DNA of 64,000 nt from Pyrenopolyporus hunteri (GCA_902806595.1 CADCXC010000005.1:3038001-3102000), one strand, 5' to 3'; positions 47,989 through 61,600 are shown, counted from the first letter of the stretch. Translations and numbers: made by a program. The notes: generated by a model from the sequence alone, not told the origin.

Positions 47989-50519
47989 CTGGGCCCTAAG
48001 GGAGCGAGAGAATGTGGAATATGTCAAGAGAGAGTGAGGTCTGAAGAGAGTGAGTTGTGTGCTGGGGAAACAGAGGGAAAAGTCCTGACGTCGTAGGGGT
48101 ACTTGTAACGAGCATCAAAGGCAGAATTTGAGGTTATGATTGGCGGGTTGGACGGCTAACGTGGACTGATGATCTCGATGAGACCATTGGAAGCCAATGA
48201 AAGAGTGAGAAGTAAATGGGGCGGGGGGAGAGGAGCAGAGGAGTTAGAAGGGAGAGAACCACATCTGCCAGTGCCTTCCACTAGCGACGTACGAATATGT
48301 AGTCGTAGTGCTAAAGACGGTATCTAGTCCAGCCTAGGTAAGGTTCGATGGCAGTCGGTGGGGCTTTCCCTGCAGGACCCTTGAGTTGTCCTGAGTTTTG
48401 GGCAAAAGTCTCGTGTACAATATGCTATGTATACTACCTAGGTACCTAGGTACGCACATTTTGATATTTACCGACCTGGTACTTACCTGCCTACCTAGGT
48501 ACGTATAGACGTATTCATGGTAGGTTATAATATATTTTCTGTGTGGTATATAAAATGCCTAATATTCCAAACTGATAGGCCCTATTCGTAGAAATTGTTA
48601 CTACGCTAGTTTCTGTAGAATATATGCCTTACTTTGAATAAAATGCACCAGAATCTAAAGATGCGGGGAGGAGTTGTGAAATACGTATATACCTAGGTAG
48701 GTATTTATACCTACTAGCCCTGGTGACTTTGACGAATGAATTCGCTAGGAGAGTTTTCCAAGCTTTCTCGACTTACACGACCAAGTCAATGGTTCATGTA
48801 CTCAACATCGAATCGGTACAAGTAGGTAAATAAGTTTAACTGTTTTATATACTTCCCATTATATTCGTGTCATATGTATGCACCTACCAGCTACCATATC
48901 TAAATTGACAATCTATATAATAACCCAGGTAGGTATGAATGTACCTACCAGCGTGGGTAGCGTGCTTCTTCGTACGACCTCAAACCAACTCCTCTAGCCA
49001 ACCAGATGGCAAACCCCTACAGAAATAACCTCGGAAAAAGAAGCCGTGCTCGCAAGTGAGCTTTTAGTTAGCTGGAACCGCCGTACTACCTTACACCGAC
49101 CTAAAGCTTCCAATACATACTTCGAGCTGCCCTCGCAGTCGAATAAGCAAGCTGATGTCGCTCCTCGATGGCGACAGGCGCGGATCGATCTCAACCCGAA
49201 GCGGTTTCGTCCGAGAATCGACGCTACGGGACCCTGCCACGAGTGTATGATATATTGTATATATTCGCGAAGGCAGGCTACCTATAGGCAGTAATTGACG
49301 CACATACATACCTATGTACGCCCAATACATCCACCCGTCTACCCATCCGCTCATCCACCACACTCCTGCCCCCGCAGGAGGGGGGCGGGGGAATATGTAT
49401 CCTACCTCTTAGGTAGGTACACACGTAGGCAGCTTTACTTATTTTCGTTACCGATTCCCTAAACAAACACCACCAGATCCGTTATAATGTGTATTCAACA
49501 TTCAGAGACACGGGGCCAGCTCCGGTCTCTATCTCACCAATAAGCGAAGCTCAATCCATTCACCGGTTTTCTTCAGGGTTGTCTTAGCCCAACTTACATA
49601 GGTACCTAGGCTGTCTCACGTCAGACTTGAGCTCACGAAAGGGGGATGCTGAAGTCGAAAGAAACATCAAAGCTAGTACACGATTATTGGTGGGAAGCAT
49701 GCATCCGGCTTCGAAGCTGACTGCTTAACTTCCCACTCCCCTAACCCACCCGTCCATTCAGCCTCGATCTAATCAAGCAATTATATACTACCTATTACCG
49801 CCCCTCCCCAAACATTGCTCTAAGGATCTGCCTAGCCTACCTGGTACCCGACTTATATCCATATTTATAGAGGTTGGCAGGTAGACTGTCGAATGTATGA
49901 CGCTAACATAGAACGGACTTCTCACAACTTGGACCCATTTTGCCCATGAATGCTCGACCCCAGCTCCCCTAGGTGGACCATGATATGAGGTAGGAAAAGA
50001 AGGGTCCGTTTCTATCTATCTCTCCACATACTACGTAAAATAGAATAGTATATCCACATATTCACCACTCGCACTCGTTAGGGTAAGATGATCTTCGCAG
50101 AATACTTGTATTATAGCTTAATTTACACAAGCTCAGTATTAAGGAGTTAGGCTCTATTCATGCTAGCATTACCTATTAATATGTACGGGTGGGCACGTTC
50201 CCAGTCGCACAATCCGATAGATGATATAGGAATAGCACGAGCTGAACAACTCAAAACAACCGCCTCTTGATACTACCTGCCTAAGTATCATAACGACCTA
50301 AAAAGGACGCTTAATCCGTACTCGGGCTGGGCCAAGGAAGTATACGACTTCCTAGGTACTTAAACTTGGCGAATAGAGGTTATAGAGAAGGTGACCAGCG
50401 TAAGAGGTACATGAGCTGGTAGCTCTTGTGTAACTCAAGGTAGTACAGCTTATATCCAAGAGTTACCCCTAACGGTTACAGTCTACGTCATATATGAAGT
50501 ATTTCACATAAGCCCCCTC

Positions 50520-50546
50520 CCAATTCTCCCAATTCTCCCAATTCTC
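50520..50546. repeat. Tandem repeat, three 9-bp units
   Basis: CCAATTCTC repeated three times without change. Confidence 0.9.
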
Positions 50547-51229
50547 CTTCTCATCCCTTAACACCTCCACCTCACCGCCTCCGTCCGTAATATACGTCGG
50601 GGGCCTACCTTGTATACGTGTAGGACTCACCACCACGGGCGAGAATCGTATGTTTAACGCCAAGGTACCCAAGATACCAGATATACGTAGATGCAAGGAT
50701 AACTCGACATCGTACTTATACCCGAGTTACCACATTCACATTCACATCCACGCCCACGTCCATTTGTTTCTCTGTTACGAGCGTCTCATTTGTAGCGAAT
50801 TCGACAAAGTCTTCCAACCGAATATACAGCAGCCCAAATAGCCCCCGAAAGCCTGGTCCGGGCCCGTCCAGTCGCTCGATAACAAATTACATACTCGACC
50901 AATTCGAAATCCCTTTCCCCTCACTTGTCCGACCCGATGCAAACCCGTAAATCTCCCGAGTTGCGCCCCTCGTAACGAATTGTAGAATGCTTCAACCTAA
51001 CCGTCCTAGCCCGAAACATAAACCTGAAATTCAACACCGTCGCTTTTATTGGGTGTGATAAGAGCTGCTCTCTCCACCTCTGTAATTCTTCCGTTTCCTT
51101 GACACCGGGGTTCCTCCTTTCCGAGTTTTCTTTTCCCTTCTGTCGCTGCCACATGTAACCAGATGCCTGCAGGATAAGCTATTAACATTAAGACAATCAA
51201 ATCCGAAGATATCATTTCGTCGTCTGTCG

Positions 51230-52595
51230 TCATTGTCGTTGAGCCCATCTCCCTCTCGCCGCGACGCCACGTTTCAGCGCGAGCCATCGTCCGATGTTCC
51301 CAAAGCACACGCAGCAGCAGAACAAGACACTCCAGGTCCATATAGCATTCATCATCATCTCCTGGCTTAGCGTCACCCCGCCAAACGACACCGACTGCTG
51401 ATCAAAATGGCTAGCGACGTTGGCTGTGGCATTGTCGTACTGCCCGCCGTAGGCCCCGATCGGGGAAGCCGCCGGGTTTGCTGGCGATGGCAGCATGTCT
51501 GGTCTCAGTTGTAGCATCATCGCTGTTCCTACTAGCCCGGCCGCGACCGAGAGCACGAAACCGGGCATAGAACGGTCGATGAGGAACCAGAGCACTGGGT
51601 TAACAAGAGCTAATGTTAGCGAGACTTGGAGGGTCGAATCCCATGGGAGCTTTCTCTGTACACCATATTAGTACGAGTTGGCCAGGTAGGGAGACGCTTG
51701 GTGGCGCTAGGGGTTTTGGAGGGAGAGGGAAACATACGATGGCAAAAGCGATGCCGACGAAGGCCCCGATGCCTCTGAACGCGAGCGCCCAGTCCGTGAA
51801 TGAGCTAGGCTCCTTAGTCGTACTGTCGCTTCCCATGGTGTGCTCCGCTGCGGATTCGACGACCACTTCATCACCCCCGAAAGCCCGTTCCCAGACGCTG
51901 TCGAACCATGGCAACAGGCTACCCATTACGATTCCCCATACGCCGGAGACGATCATGTATCTCGAATCATAGCTACCATCAGCGCCCCTCAGCATGCTAT
52001 GCGCCTGAAGTCCTCCCACGGCTCTTTGCCTATCCCGCAGCTGAGCAGCCAACAACCCGTAGAGTACGCCTAAGCCGAATAGGAGGACGTTACGAGAACC
52101 TAGGTAGAGTGCGCGCTGGGTAACGGATAATGGGGGTGGACGCGTCACTGAATGTAGAGAGGATCGCTTTCGTATCGGTTGCGCCCTCTCCTTCTGTATC
52201 TCGTAATTCGGCTCGTCAACGCTTAAATTCTTGGCTGGCGTTTCGGCACCGGTTCCCCAGGGCGTACCAGGCGTGCCAGGCTCGTCTCCGCCCGCGAAGG
52301 ACCTATCTTTCCCCCATATTGAGGGCGAGTAGATACCCGCCAGCGTCGAGCCCGTCATATTAACCGCGGACTCGGTACGACTTATAGGGGTAGAATCGGA
52401 CGCGAAGTCGCCGTTTCTCTGGTTAAGGAGACGGGAATTCAACGACTCGAGATTTAGCATGTGATCGTTTCCTGAGTCGGTAGGAGGGAAAGTGTCATCG
52501 TCTGGTGGCGTCGGCTCCCTAAGCTGTAGATCGAAGGGTCGACGGGGGATGGGCCGGAATAGCGGCGGTCCGTTGTTTGGTTGAGGGTTCGACAT
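51230..52595 (-). CDS. Insulin-induced gene (Insig) family protein
   Basis: Multi-spanning ER membrane protein; Insigs bind sterol-sensing proteins (SCAP, HMG-CoA reductase) and control sterol synthesis, and fission yeast Ins1 acts on HMG-CoA reductase. Minus-strand exons 52595-51738 and 51655-51230, 427 aa, joined as FVGIAFAIRKLPWDSTLQVS, a conserved Insig stretch. The N-terminal about 155 residues are hydrophilic with Pro, Ser and Thr (TPPDDDTFPP, GTPGTPWGTG), likely phosphorylated. Predicted helices lie near 166-186, 213-232, 268-286, 293-312, 315-335 and 380-405, which gives the six spans usual for the family. A loop of about 30 residues between helices 2 and 3 is acidic. The intron (81 bp) starts GTATGT. 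Confidence 0.92.
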
Positions 52596-55302
52596 GACGA
52601 TAGTTAGGTGGTGGTGAATTCAAGTGCTCTAATGCCTAGTATCTAGAAATGATCGAATGTTGGGGCGTAATGCAGCGTAGATATATGGAAAGCGTAAGAA
52701 CTCGGCGTTTTCTAAGGGTAGGCTGGTAGGGTCGCGGAGGGGGGATGCGAGTTTGGAGGGTCGTCTCTGCCGCGGAGTTTGGGTTAAGGTTCCTATGAGA
52801 TCAACCAACGGCTACACAATGCAAGAGATGTTCTCGGAACCCTATCGAAAGAGGGGGGTGCCAGAGGAGAGTACTGCGGGTTCACGGATCTCTGAGCATT
52901 CCGACTCGGCGGGCGACTGAGGGTCGGTTATGCGTTATGCACTGGAGCTAAGCGTATCTAAAGGAGGAGGTCGATAAGATAGTCTAGTGGATGGTTCATG
53001 AGTAGATGTAAGATAGAACCAGGCGGAATATATATGCGAAGAATATGAGGAGCAATAATGACGACGGTATGCGTTGCGGTTAGTGGAGGGAGAAAATCGC
53101 TTGATATTGGGAGGACGAAGAGGCGATTGGAGAACGTTGTATTACATATAGATATTCAATGTACCTTTTTTTTTTCCCTCCTTCCTACATGTACGAATCA
53201 ACCCCGTACCTACCTCTTCCGTGGCAGCAGCCCTAAGGTAGGATCTGCTTGGGGTACCTACCGTACCTACCCTACGTAAATGGTAGGTAAGATGAGCGTC
53301 GGCACATGCAAATTTGGGATCCGGCGCTTGCAAAACTGCCTAGGAACCCTGCAGTTTGAATGGTATGCGAAGTAAATAGTACCTACTTGGGTATACCCGG
53401 CGCTAAGTCCGACGCGGAAAGTTTTCATTGTTGTGGCTTCTGAAATAGGAACGTTGGTAATACCTATGTATTGTACTGTACATACATCGGTCGATTTTCC
53501 CATTAAACGCCCCATTACGTCGGTACCTTACTCTACATATGAGTACTTGCCCACATATGTCGAATTTGAGAGGAGCTTGACCTCACCTACACGGTCTATA
53601 CCGATCTTACTTCATTGTCATAGCCATTTGTAGGCACATGTGTATATCAATAGACCTACTTGCCGGTACCTAAATGACAACTGTCTCATGCGACGGTAAA
53701 TTTTATACCTACATGTACCTACCTACCTAGGCATACAGCATAGGCACAGCATAGGTAATTGGGTTGATCTCATTAGCCATTCGCAAATCGGCCAAGTGTC
53801 CCCCCTCCCCTCGTGATGTGTAAGTGCTGGTGTGGGTTTCTTTAATCAATGTATCTGTACGAACCCCTGTTTTTCAAATGAACCGGCGCTGACTTTGCAT
53901 CAGCACTACGGGAGCTTTCAGCCTATGAAGCTATGTTGGGGAAAGTTAAGCAGGCTCTAGTTATGCAGACCCCTAGTTAGTGTCGTTCTCCGAGGGGGGA
54001 AGGAAGGAATCAATTGATGTCTAACATCGGGTTTTGGGTCTCTTTCTATTCGATAGAAGTCGCAGTTTGGCTTTTGGCCGAAGTAACCTATATAGCGATC
54101 TACATACATAGGTACCTGCCTACCTAGGTGCCTGCCTAGCTTGACGAGAACGAATTCTCCTGACAAGAGGTTTTAGGTAGGCACCTCATCTACCTATATA
54201 CCTACTTAGGTAGGTACCACGTATATGGGAATATGTTGAAGGTAGCTAGGTAGGTACGTTGACTACCTACCTATGTATAGCTTATGTAGCTGCTGTTCCA
54301 TGTATAACGGGCTAATGTCGTACATAATGGAGCTTTGCTCATTAACCTTCCTAAGCTTCCCCCGGACTCGGTCTGGAATCACATGCTCCGTCCATCGTGA
54401 CATGTTCCTCGAAGCATCTGGGCGTGTTGCTACCGATTACACTGCCCCCGTCCCGTACAAAATACACAAATGATCCAATATAAATGATCCGCGCCTGCTG
54501 GTTGGCTGGTTGGCTGGCTGATCCTACCAACTACCCCGCAAACATGCACGTATCCATCATTCCGTGACCGCATCGTGCATCCTCGCCCGCGAATGACATC
54601 TGGCAAAGATGTATGTCCATCGCCGTAAACAGACCCTCGCCGTTGTCGTGTCGCGCAAAGCTATACAACAGATTCGCTATACGGTTCGATCGGTGTACAT
54701 AGCATGCATGCAGCACGGTTGAAATTGGAGGTGGTGGTCGTACGGACTCGTGGAGCCGAGGCGATGCTTTAGATTCCGAACTTGAGTCAGGTAGGGGGTC
54801 CGGTTCGTCCGCCAGTCGCCGGCTAACCCGGAGGTAATATGCTGTACGACTTACGTACCTACCTACCCACCTATACACAGTAGCACCTACGGGATCTTTA
54901 GAGAAAGGAGAACATCAAGGAAGATGAACTAAGCCTCAAGTTGCCATCCCCTCCGTCAACCAGGAAAACGCCCTCGGTTAGGTTCTGTCAAAATTACCAA
55001 TACGTGGTAACGCAGCATGTGCCGTTGACGGGATCGCGAGATCGCCCGAGCTTTTTGTGATCTGATGAGATGCTCGCTACGTTCCTTGGCGCAATATATC
55101 GACGTTGCTTCCCAGGGGCGAAGCGAGGGATAATAGAAAAAAGAGCCATAGCAGATGATGAAAGGGCGAGAATAAAAAAGATCGGTCGATGGAATGGGCA
55201 CAACCAAACCCCTTGCCCCTTGGTGGATAGTCTGGTGGGTTATCAAATTTGATGTGGCGCGAGACTTTGGTCATTACTACCTGTGTAGGGGATATCAATT
55301 CG
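52596..55302. other. Intergenic region without a supported gene
   Basis: 2.7 kb. Dense TACC/GGTA and CCTAGG motifs occur at 53255-53290, 53708-53732 and 54105-54270. A reverse frame at 54531-54878 (115 codons) has a protein-like composition but no ATG upstream and starts inside a TACC run. The Mak11 3' side borders the right end. Confidence 0.5.
54100..54270. repeat. Dense cluster of TACC/GGTA motifs
   Basis: TACC and GGTA units occur repeatedly in both orientations, including TACCTAGGTGCC and TACTTAGGTAGGTACC. Part of the dispersed motif family. Confidence 0.8.
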
Positions 55303-56766
55303 CTAATCCTCGTCATCGTCATCGTCATCGTCCTCGTCCTCGTCCTCGTCATCCTCCGACTCATCCTCGCTATCCTCAACACCTTCCGGCCGGGGTATCA
55401 TCGCGAACGCCTCCACGCATGTTATCCTATTCTGGGTTTCGTAGGTGGCGAGCAGCTTACCTGCCGTCTTCGCCGCCTCCGACTTCATCGCGTCCTGCAG
55501 CTCCGCAATGGTGAGTTTGAATATGCGAAGCCTGCCGTCGCTGCTGCCGGCAGCTATGAATAAGCTATCTGCCCCATCTTTCTCGGATGGTCTCACTATG
55601 GAAAAGTCTTTGATCCGCCCCGAGACCCCAGCTTCCTTCCCGCCAACTTGCGCGACCAGCTTCGCTACCGGCAGCCCCGTCTTCCCCTTCCCATCCGCTG
55701 AAGATCTGCTCGGGGTGAGATCCTGACTCTTAGTAGAGAAGAACATGATTCTCCCGTCTTCTGTCGATACGGCTAGCAGCGATGAGTCGCTCGCGGCGTC
55801 TATCGCGACGTAGCAGACTTCGTGTATCTTCCTCCTTGGTTCCGGCATAACCCTGCACTTTGGTGTGCTATCCATGCTAAACACCAGCGCATCTCTGTCG
55901 AATCCGACGCAGAATTCGTCGCCATCCTCGGTGCTGTCCCAGACTACTTTTCTGCCTTCTCCTAGGGAATGCTTTCCTTCTCCCACTTCTTGTAATATGT
56001 CCCGGCTAAAATTAAGCACGCCGGCCTTCTTGGCTGTCATTAAATTCCATAGTCGCATGGATCGTTCGCCCCTGCTCACGCTGATCATGAGCTTCATGCT
56101 CGGATGGACGGCGAAGTCGTTAACACCGGCCGGCGTTGCGCCTAGCGCCGCCGTGTCGCCGCTTGGCCGGCCCTGCGGCTTTGGTACGGGGACCCTGATA
56201 GTCGATAGTACGGACCAATCCCTCGTCCTAGTGACAGCTATCGTAGAGTCTTCGGAGGCGGAGATGAGCTTGGATTTCGTAGGGAAAGAAAGTTTGGTAA
56301 TCGTGGACGAATGGTGTAGTAGAGTGCCTAGCTCCCGATTCTTGGGGTTCTCTAGGATCTTGCGCGGCGTGACAGAGGATAGGGCGTCTTGGTGCTTGCG
56401 GCTCGGCGGGTGCGCCGAGATATTGTAGACGTTGATCCGCTCGTCGCTACTACCCGAAGCCAGCATGACCTTCTGGAGCTTGCCAGGTTCGGGGGCCGAA
56501 GGGGGGGAGAGTGCTAAGCATCGTATCGCGGAGCTATGCGCGTTGAAAAGAAAGGTATCGGCGAACTCTACCTGGTCGTCGGAAGAGATGGTGGCGGTCA
56601 ATCCGTGAAGGATCCTGTCGTAGGATCCTGTGACGACCTGGATGGTTAATGGAGAACTTTCCGCGCTTGCTGATAGAGGCTCGGATGTTTTGGCCTTCTT
56701 TAAGATAGTTAACTGCTGAGTTAGGGCCCCGTTTTGAGCGGCGTCTGTCCGCTTTCGTTTACCCAT
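55303..56766 (-). CDS. MAK11: WD40 ribosome-biogenesis protein Mak11 (PAK1IP1 family)
   Basis: Nucleolar WD40 protein needed for 60S subunit maturation in yeast; animal PAK1IP1 is related. Single exon, 487 aa, starting MGKRKRTDAAQNG with a basic nuclear-type N terminus. Repeats are degenerate but visible: GSYDRILHGLTA, FNAHSSAIRCLALS, LASGSSDERINVYN, HHSSTITKLSFPTKSKLIS, ASEDSTIAV, FAVHPSMKLMISVSRGERSM-RLWNL, LAVSTEDGRIMFF and IAAGSSDGRLRIFKL. Several carry insertions of 20-30 residues, as is usual in fungal members. The protein ends in an Asp/Glu tail of about 25 residues encoded by a (GAT/GAC/GAG)n tract (about 55303-55365). Intronless, strong stop, no unusual features. Confidence 0.93.
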   Translation of the reverse strand: MGKRKRTDAAQNGALTQQLTILKKAKTSEPLSASAESSPLTIQVVTGSYDRILHGLTATISSDDQVEFADTFLFNAHSSAIRCLALSPPSAPEPGKLQKVMLASGSSDERINVYNISAHPPSRKHQDALSSVTPRKILENPKNRELGTLLHHSSTITKLSFPTKSKLISASEDSTIAVTRTRDWSVLSTIRVPVPKPQGRPSGDTAALGATPAGVNDFAVHPSMKLMISVSRGERSMRLWNLMTAKKAGVLNFSRDILQEVGEGKHSLGEGRKVVWDSTEDGDEFCVGFDRDALVFSMDSTPKCRVMPEPRRKIHEVCYVAIDAASDSSLLAVSTEDGRIMFFSTKSQDLTPSRSSADGKGKTGLPVAKLVAQVGGKEAGVSGRIKDFSIVRPSEKDGADSLFIAAGSSDGRLRIFKLTIAELQDAMKSEAAKTAGKLLATYETQNRITCVEAFAMIPRPEGVEDSEDESEDDEDEDEDDDDDDDED

Positions 56767-57893
56767 TCTGTTGTGAATTGTGATTTGATTGTGTTGCGAT
56801 ATCTGAGTTTTTGCAAGAAAATTAAGACACAGGTCAAGAGAGACGGCATACTATACATGCAGGAAAAAATAAATAAAGTGGAGACGTCATAAGCTCAGGT
56901 ACGTTGGTGGGGCGTGGTGAACCTACATACTTCGTATCCGCTCCGGAGGTACGCCGATATACACCATAGCATACTAGGCACCTACGTACCTAGGTACCTA
57001 ACACCCACCTATATACACCTAGGTACCTGGTATACACACCTCCTAGAGATAAACGATTATTTTGTTCCGACTCGAAGGTATAGATCAGGGTAAATACCTA
57101 GGTACCTAGGTACCTACGCGTATATTTCTACGGATTAACACGTTTTTGAGAGCGCCGAGCCTACTTTTCATCGGATTCTATTCATTCGTGAAGGCTGTCT
57201 CGCCTAGTATAACTTTCTACTAGCTACTTGAGACGGCATAAGTTTACAGGGTCCAGATGTGGACATAGCAATTAAGGGCCGTCGACTCCTTATAGCTACC
57301 TGTTAGCCCTATCAGATAATCGTGGCCGGCCTGCTCTCCGAACGATTCGCAATTAATGGGGCCTGTGAGACACAACAACCTTGTGATGTAGTCGACCCTA
57401 CGGCTTGCTTGCTCTGTTCTTCCGAGAATATGTAAGCTAAACGGCCCTTGACGGTCTTTAGCTCGGGAGTCGGTATAGAAGGCGGATTCATATCCTTGCT
57501 GTTATCAAGTGCTCTTTTAAAAGAGAGCGGAGGCGTAGGGGCGGAATCTATTTAGCAAGGAAGTCTTTGGGTTGGAGCAGCAGCGGATGAACATAAGTTT
57601 GCTTAAGACAGCTTGCCACTAATAACGATTTAGCGCGTCTAGGATCTCCCTTGGGAAAGACGCGGTGACTGGATCCATAAACTTTTGTGGTTTATTCCTT
57701 GTGATGGGCATCTATAACGAACCCGGAACTGTTATAGCCTAGGTTCTCCCCAGTACTATCGGGGCATTTGGTGCCTCCGGGAGAAGGTGACGGTGGGTGC
57801 TACCCCGGTGTGTAAAAGGACGCGCTTAATATATCTCGATAATACGAGCTCTAGTTATGTAGGTCTGACGCCGCAGAACGCTATTGTAGGCTT
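56767..57893. other. Intergenic region, Mak11 promoter to EAF1 3' side
   Basis: 1.1 kb. The left end is the Mak11 upstream region. A strong TACC/CCTAGG cluster spans about 56970-57120. No gene seen. Confidence 0.55.
56970..57120. repeat. Dense cluster of CCTAGG / TACC motifs
   Basis: Repeated TACCTAGGTACC palindromes in tandem (for example 56988-57000 and 57097-57115), flanked by TATA-rich spacers. Confidence 0.8.
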
Positions 57894-58647
57894 CTACTTC
57901 GGTATCGACGGTGTTGGCGTTGCGCTTCCGCTCGAGTTCCGCTGATGCTGTTGCGTTCCGTGCTGAGCTTGCGCTTGTTGGGCCTGCGCTGCTGCTGCCG
58001 CCGCCGCCGCCGCCGCTTGTTGCTGCTGCTGAGCTCGGAGCAGTTGGGCGTACTGGTGTGGGCCGTTGGCGGCGGCAGCATGTCCTGTCCCTCCAGCTGC
58101 AGCATTCATGGCAGATTGCGTAAGGCTATGGCTGTGACTGTTGTGGCGAGAATTCAGCAACTGCCTTGCCATCTCACGGATCATATCTTGTGGAGTGTTG
58201 GGATTCTGCTGCCGGATTTGACTCTCAATCTGCTGGAGCTGCGAGACATATGTCTGATGTGTCTGTTGGGGCATCGTCGCGTTTGGTCGCGGCGATCCCG
58301 CTTGAGATGTCATAGGAAGACCTGGAACTGGAGGGGTCGACATTCCCGATCCGTTACTCGGGTTGTACGAGGCCATCATCGCTTGTGCCTGGGCATTATT
58401 GAGGTAGTTTTTCTGATTTAGCCCGCTCATTGCAGCCGCACGCATGGCAGGGGGTGAACCCTGCAAAGACATACTTCCCTGCGGGGTTTGGTGAGGAGGT
58501 TGCTGTTGCTGTTGCTGTTGCTGTTGCGGTTGTGGTTGTTGTTGTGGTTGTGGTTGTGGTTGTGGTTGTGGTTGTGGTTGTTGCTGAGGGTGTTGTTGCT
58601 GATGGTGTTGCTGCTGATGGTGCTGGTGCTGATGCTGCTGCTGCTGC

Positions 58648-58682
<35 letters not shown>

Positions 58683-61600
58683 ATGCTGTCGCAGTTGTAC
58701 TGATCGGCGTTGTTGCTCAGAAATCTGCTGCGCTTGCATCAATAGCTGGATGTCCGGCTGGGCGGTGGGCATTGCCATCCTAGACTGGCCATTTACGGTA
58801 GGCATTTGTACCTGAGAGGTACCGTTCATCTGCATAGGGGGGACGAGCCCACCGCCTATGTGGTTGGCAGTTCCTGTCCCATTAGGAGCGGCGTGCATTG
58901 GCATTCGCGGACGGCCTTGGGCGTTCATCGGGATTTGGCTAGGGGCGTTGACGCGTGCCAGAGCTGCGTGAGGGTGGGAGGCCACCATCTGAGGATTATT
59001 TTGCGAGAGCTGATTCGCGTTCTGGGCGGCAGCCATCTGCGCGACCTGTCCTTGGTGTGCTCTTTGTAGGGCGGCAGCCTGCATACGTACGTTAGCACTA
59101 TTCCTTTAATATAAAGTAGGGGAGCGATGGATTTATACTCTGCGCTGGGCCTCGTGTCGCTGCTGCTGGGCCATCCTCTCCGCTAGCCTTTCGGCCATGG
59201 CCTGATCTCGCTCGAATCGCATGATGCTGTATTCTCTTGGCGTTTTTGTCGGTGCTCTTGGCTGAGGCGTCTCGTTTGGTTTCCTGCTAGCCGCGAGAGA
59301 GGCGGCGTGTTGCTGCTTCTGTATCGCGGTCTCACGTTTCTTTGCTAGTTTCCTCATCGCGTCTATCATGGTCAGGTGCTTTTGATTACGCCGTCGCTCT
59401 ACCTTCAACGGAACATTATATCGTCTCTTAGGGATGGGTGTAATGGGGCCGTTAGGGTTAGCCTGTTGTTGTTGCTGGGCTTGTTGCTGTATCGCGTTCT
59501 GGTGTTGTCGAATAGCTTGCTGCGACGCCTCGATTCTCGTCTGCCATAACTTGAAATATTGCGTCTTCTGCATATCATGAGGAAGCCCTTCGAGCATAAC
59601 CCAACGCTCGAAACATTCCCACGGCGTCCGCCTCTCGGCCCCGGAGCTGAACAAGGACTTGGAGGAGAGGATACTGGATATTAGAGACCAGTTGTACGAA
59701 TACTCGCGGACGAGACTCTTTAGTTCGTCGTCCTCGGACTGTATCCACTGAGAAGGACTACGGTATTCATAGAACGACTGGAAAGGCATGGTATGCTCGT
59801 TAGGAGGCCGGAACTGGTGTCCGGCGTGGAGCCTATCCCTAAAACTCTTGTTCTCCGGTCGGAACAACGCCACATCGGGATTTTCTGGATCCAATATGGG
59901 CTTGCTGCCATTTTGCTGGCCGAACACCACCTCATCGTCTTCTTCGTCCTCTTGGGCATAACGATACCGGCTTCGTTTCCTTGGTGGCTCGATTGGGGTA
60001 AGTTCCATCCGCCCCTCCACAAACCTGCTTAACGGTAACGCGGGCCGTCTCCACGAAGCATCGGGGTCGTATTCGGGTGCGATGAGATCAGACTTTGGAA
60101 CCTTCAGCGGTGACCCATACATGGGAAGCTCTTCGAGAAGACGATCTGCGGCGGGTGACTGATGCAATGCGAAGACGATGTCGTCGTTTTCCAAAGCGAA
60201 GATAGCCGAAGGGGCTACCGTGTCGAGGATCCCGTCGTGAGGCTCGTCGTCTGGCTCCATTGGTGAATCCGAATCCGCAGATGGTATAAGATCCGGAGTC
60301 GGATGGCTTTCTGGATTCTGGGAATTATGGGTGTCACCCGTAGAGGGATCGACATTGGCTGGAACTTTAGGAGCTTTAGGAGGAATAACGGCATTGACTT
60401 GTAGAGCTTTGCGATCTTCTGCTGAGGCAGATACCCATTCGGCGCAAGCGTATGCGAGATTCTGAGCAGCCGCCATCTTCCACTTACGTTCCTCACGAAA
60501 ATCGGTCCTCATCCATTTCATCTCCTTGAGCAAAACATCCCAGTGACAAGGCTGACGCGTGGGTTCGGGGCAGCGCTTCGGCTGGCGTAGAGACCATTTG
60601 TTATGATGCTGCAAGTGATAGACTCTCTTAAGGACCTTGCAGGCCTGATTGTCGAGGATTTGTGTGTAGGAATCAGGAGTGGATAACGTCTTATGGGCCT
60701 GGTTCAGGATTTGGTCTAGGGGCCTCATCCACTTTGAGTTGGAAGCGAACGCCTGCACGAAGAGGGGTGTGAAGTAGTCATCACTGGCTATCTGGCCGGC
60801 CTTGGGGTGATTGTGGACGAGGGACTTGTCTGAATCTACGATACTCTTCGGCTGCTTACCGAAAACTACCGTGGACCGCTTGCTCTTTTCCATGAGTTTA
60901 ACCTTCTCTAGGAAAGTTTGCGAACGCTGCTTGGACGCCTGGGATGTCGGCGTTGCCAGCGCGGTGTGGTTGGACTCGGAAACCTTTGACGGCTTCGGGG
61001 GCTCGCTAAGAATTTCAGACACCGGTTTCTGCCTAGCAACACCGGTAGGACTGCTAGATCGCTCCCGGACTGGCTGACGTTGCGTTGGCATGGGTGAGCT
61101 CTGCGTCTCCTCAGAGTCGACTTGGGGCGTGACTGAGGTCGGGTCGATGGGAACCGTCGACTTTTCCTTATCTACGACTATATTAGTGCTCGCTCGGACA
61201 ACGTTGTTGGCGGTATTCGTCGTAGCAGCGTTCGCCGCATCAGTTTGCGCCTCATCGCTTTTCGTATCTCCTATTGGAAGCCGGGTGAGATCGTAATCAA
61301 TAGAGGGCCGTGCGAGCGGTTGTGAACTTAAAAGCGCTCTATTCGCGGCCTGTTGGACGCCAACGACTATAGACTTTTCGGACTGCGGAGCGCTGACCAT
61401 AGATAATGGAGCCTTGGACGGCTGTGCCGAGTTAGCAGCCGTACTTGTATCTCTGATATCGGGCGTCGGTATCCTCGCGGCTGTGATAATGGGCTCTGAC
61501 ATCGGTTGGGCTTTGACTTGATTCGGAATGCTTTCGGAGGTTCCAGCCACGGTTGGCTCGGAAGGCGTTAAGCTCAATGGATTCGGTTTCATCAACGCCA

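Larger units (their letters stand above)
47286..51229. other. Intergenic region without a supported gene
   Basis: 3.9 kb, the largest gap in the right half. It contains the RING-LON promoter, an 8-bp repeat (47957-47988), TACC/CCTAGG clusters near 48435-48510, 48688-48703 and 49410-49420, a 9-bp repeat (50520-50546) and the Insig 3' side. No frame has a recognisable domain. Confidence 0.55.

Noticed and set aside
54531..54878. Reverse 115-codon frame with protein-like composition
   Set aside because: It begins with GTG inside a TACC run, has no upstream ATG, and I could not connect it to another exon or a known family.
58430..58783. Forward-strand open frames rich in Val, Ala and Leu
   Set aside because: They are the complement of the EAF1 polyglutamine repeat; the protein-like length comes from the repeat, and EAF1 on the other strand is strongly supported.
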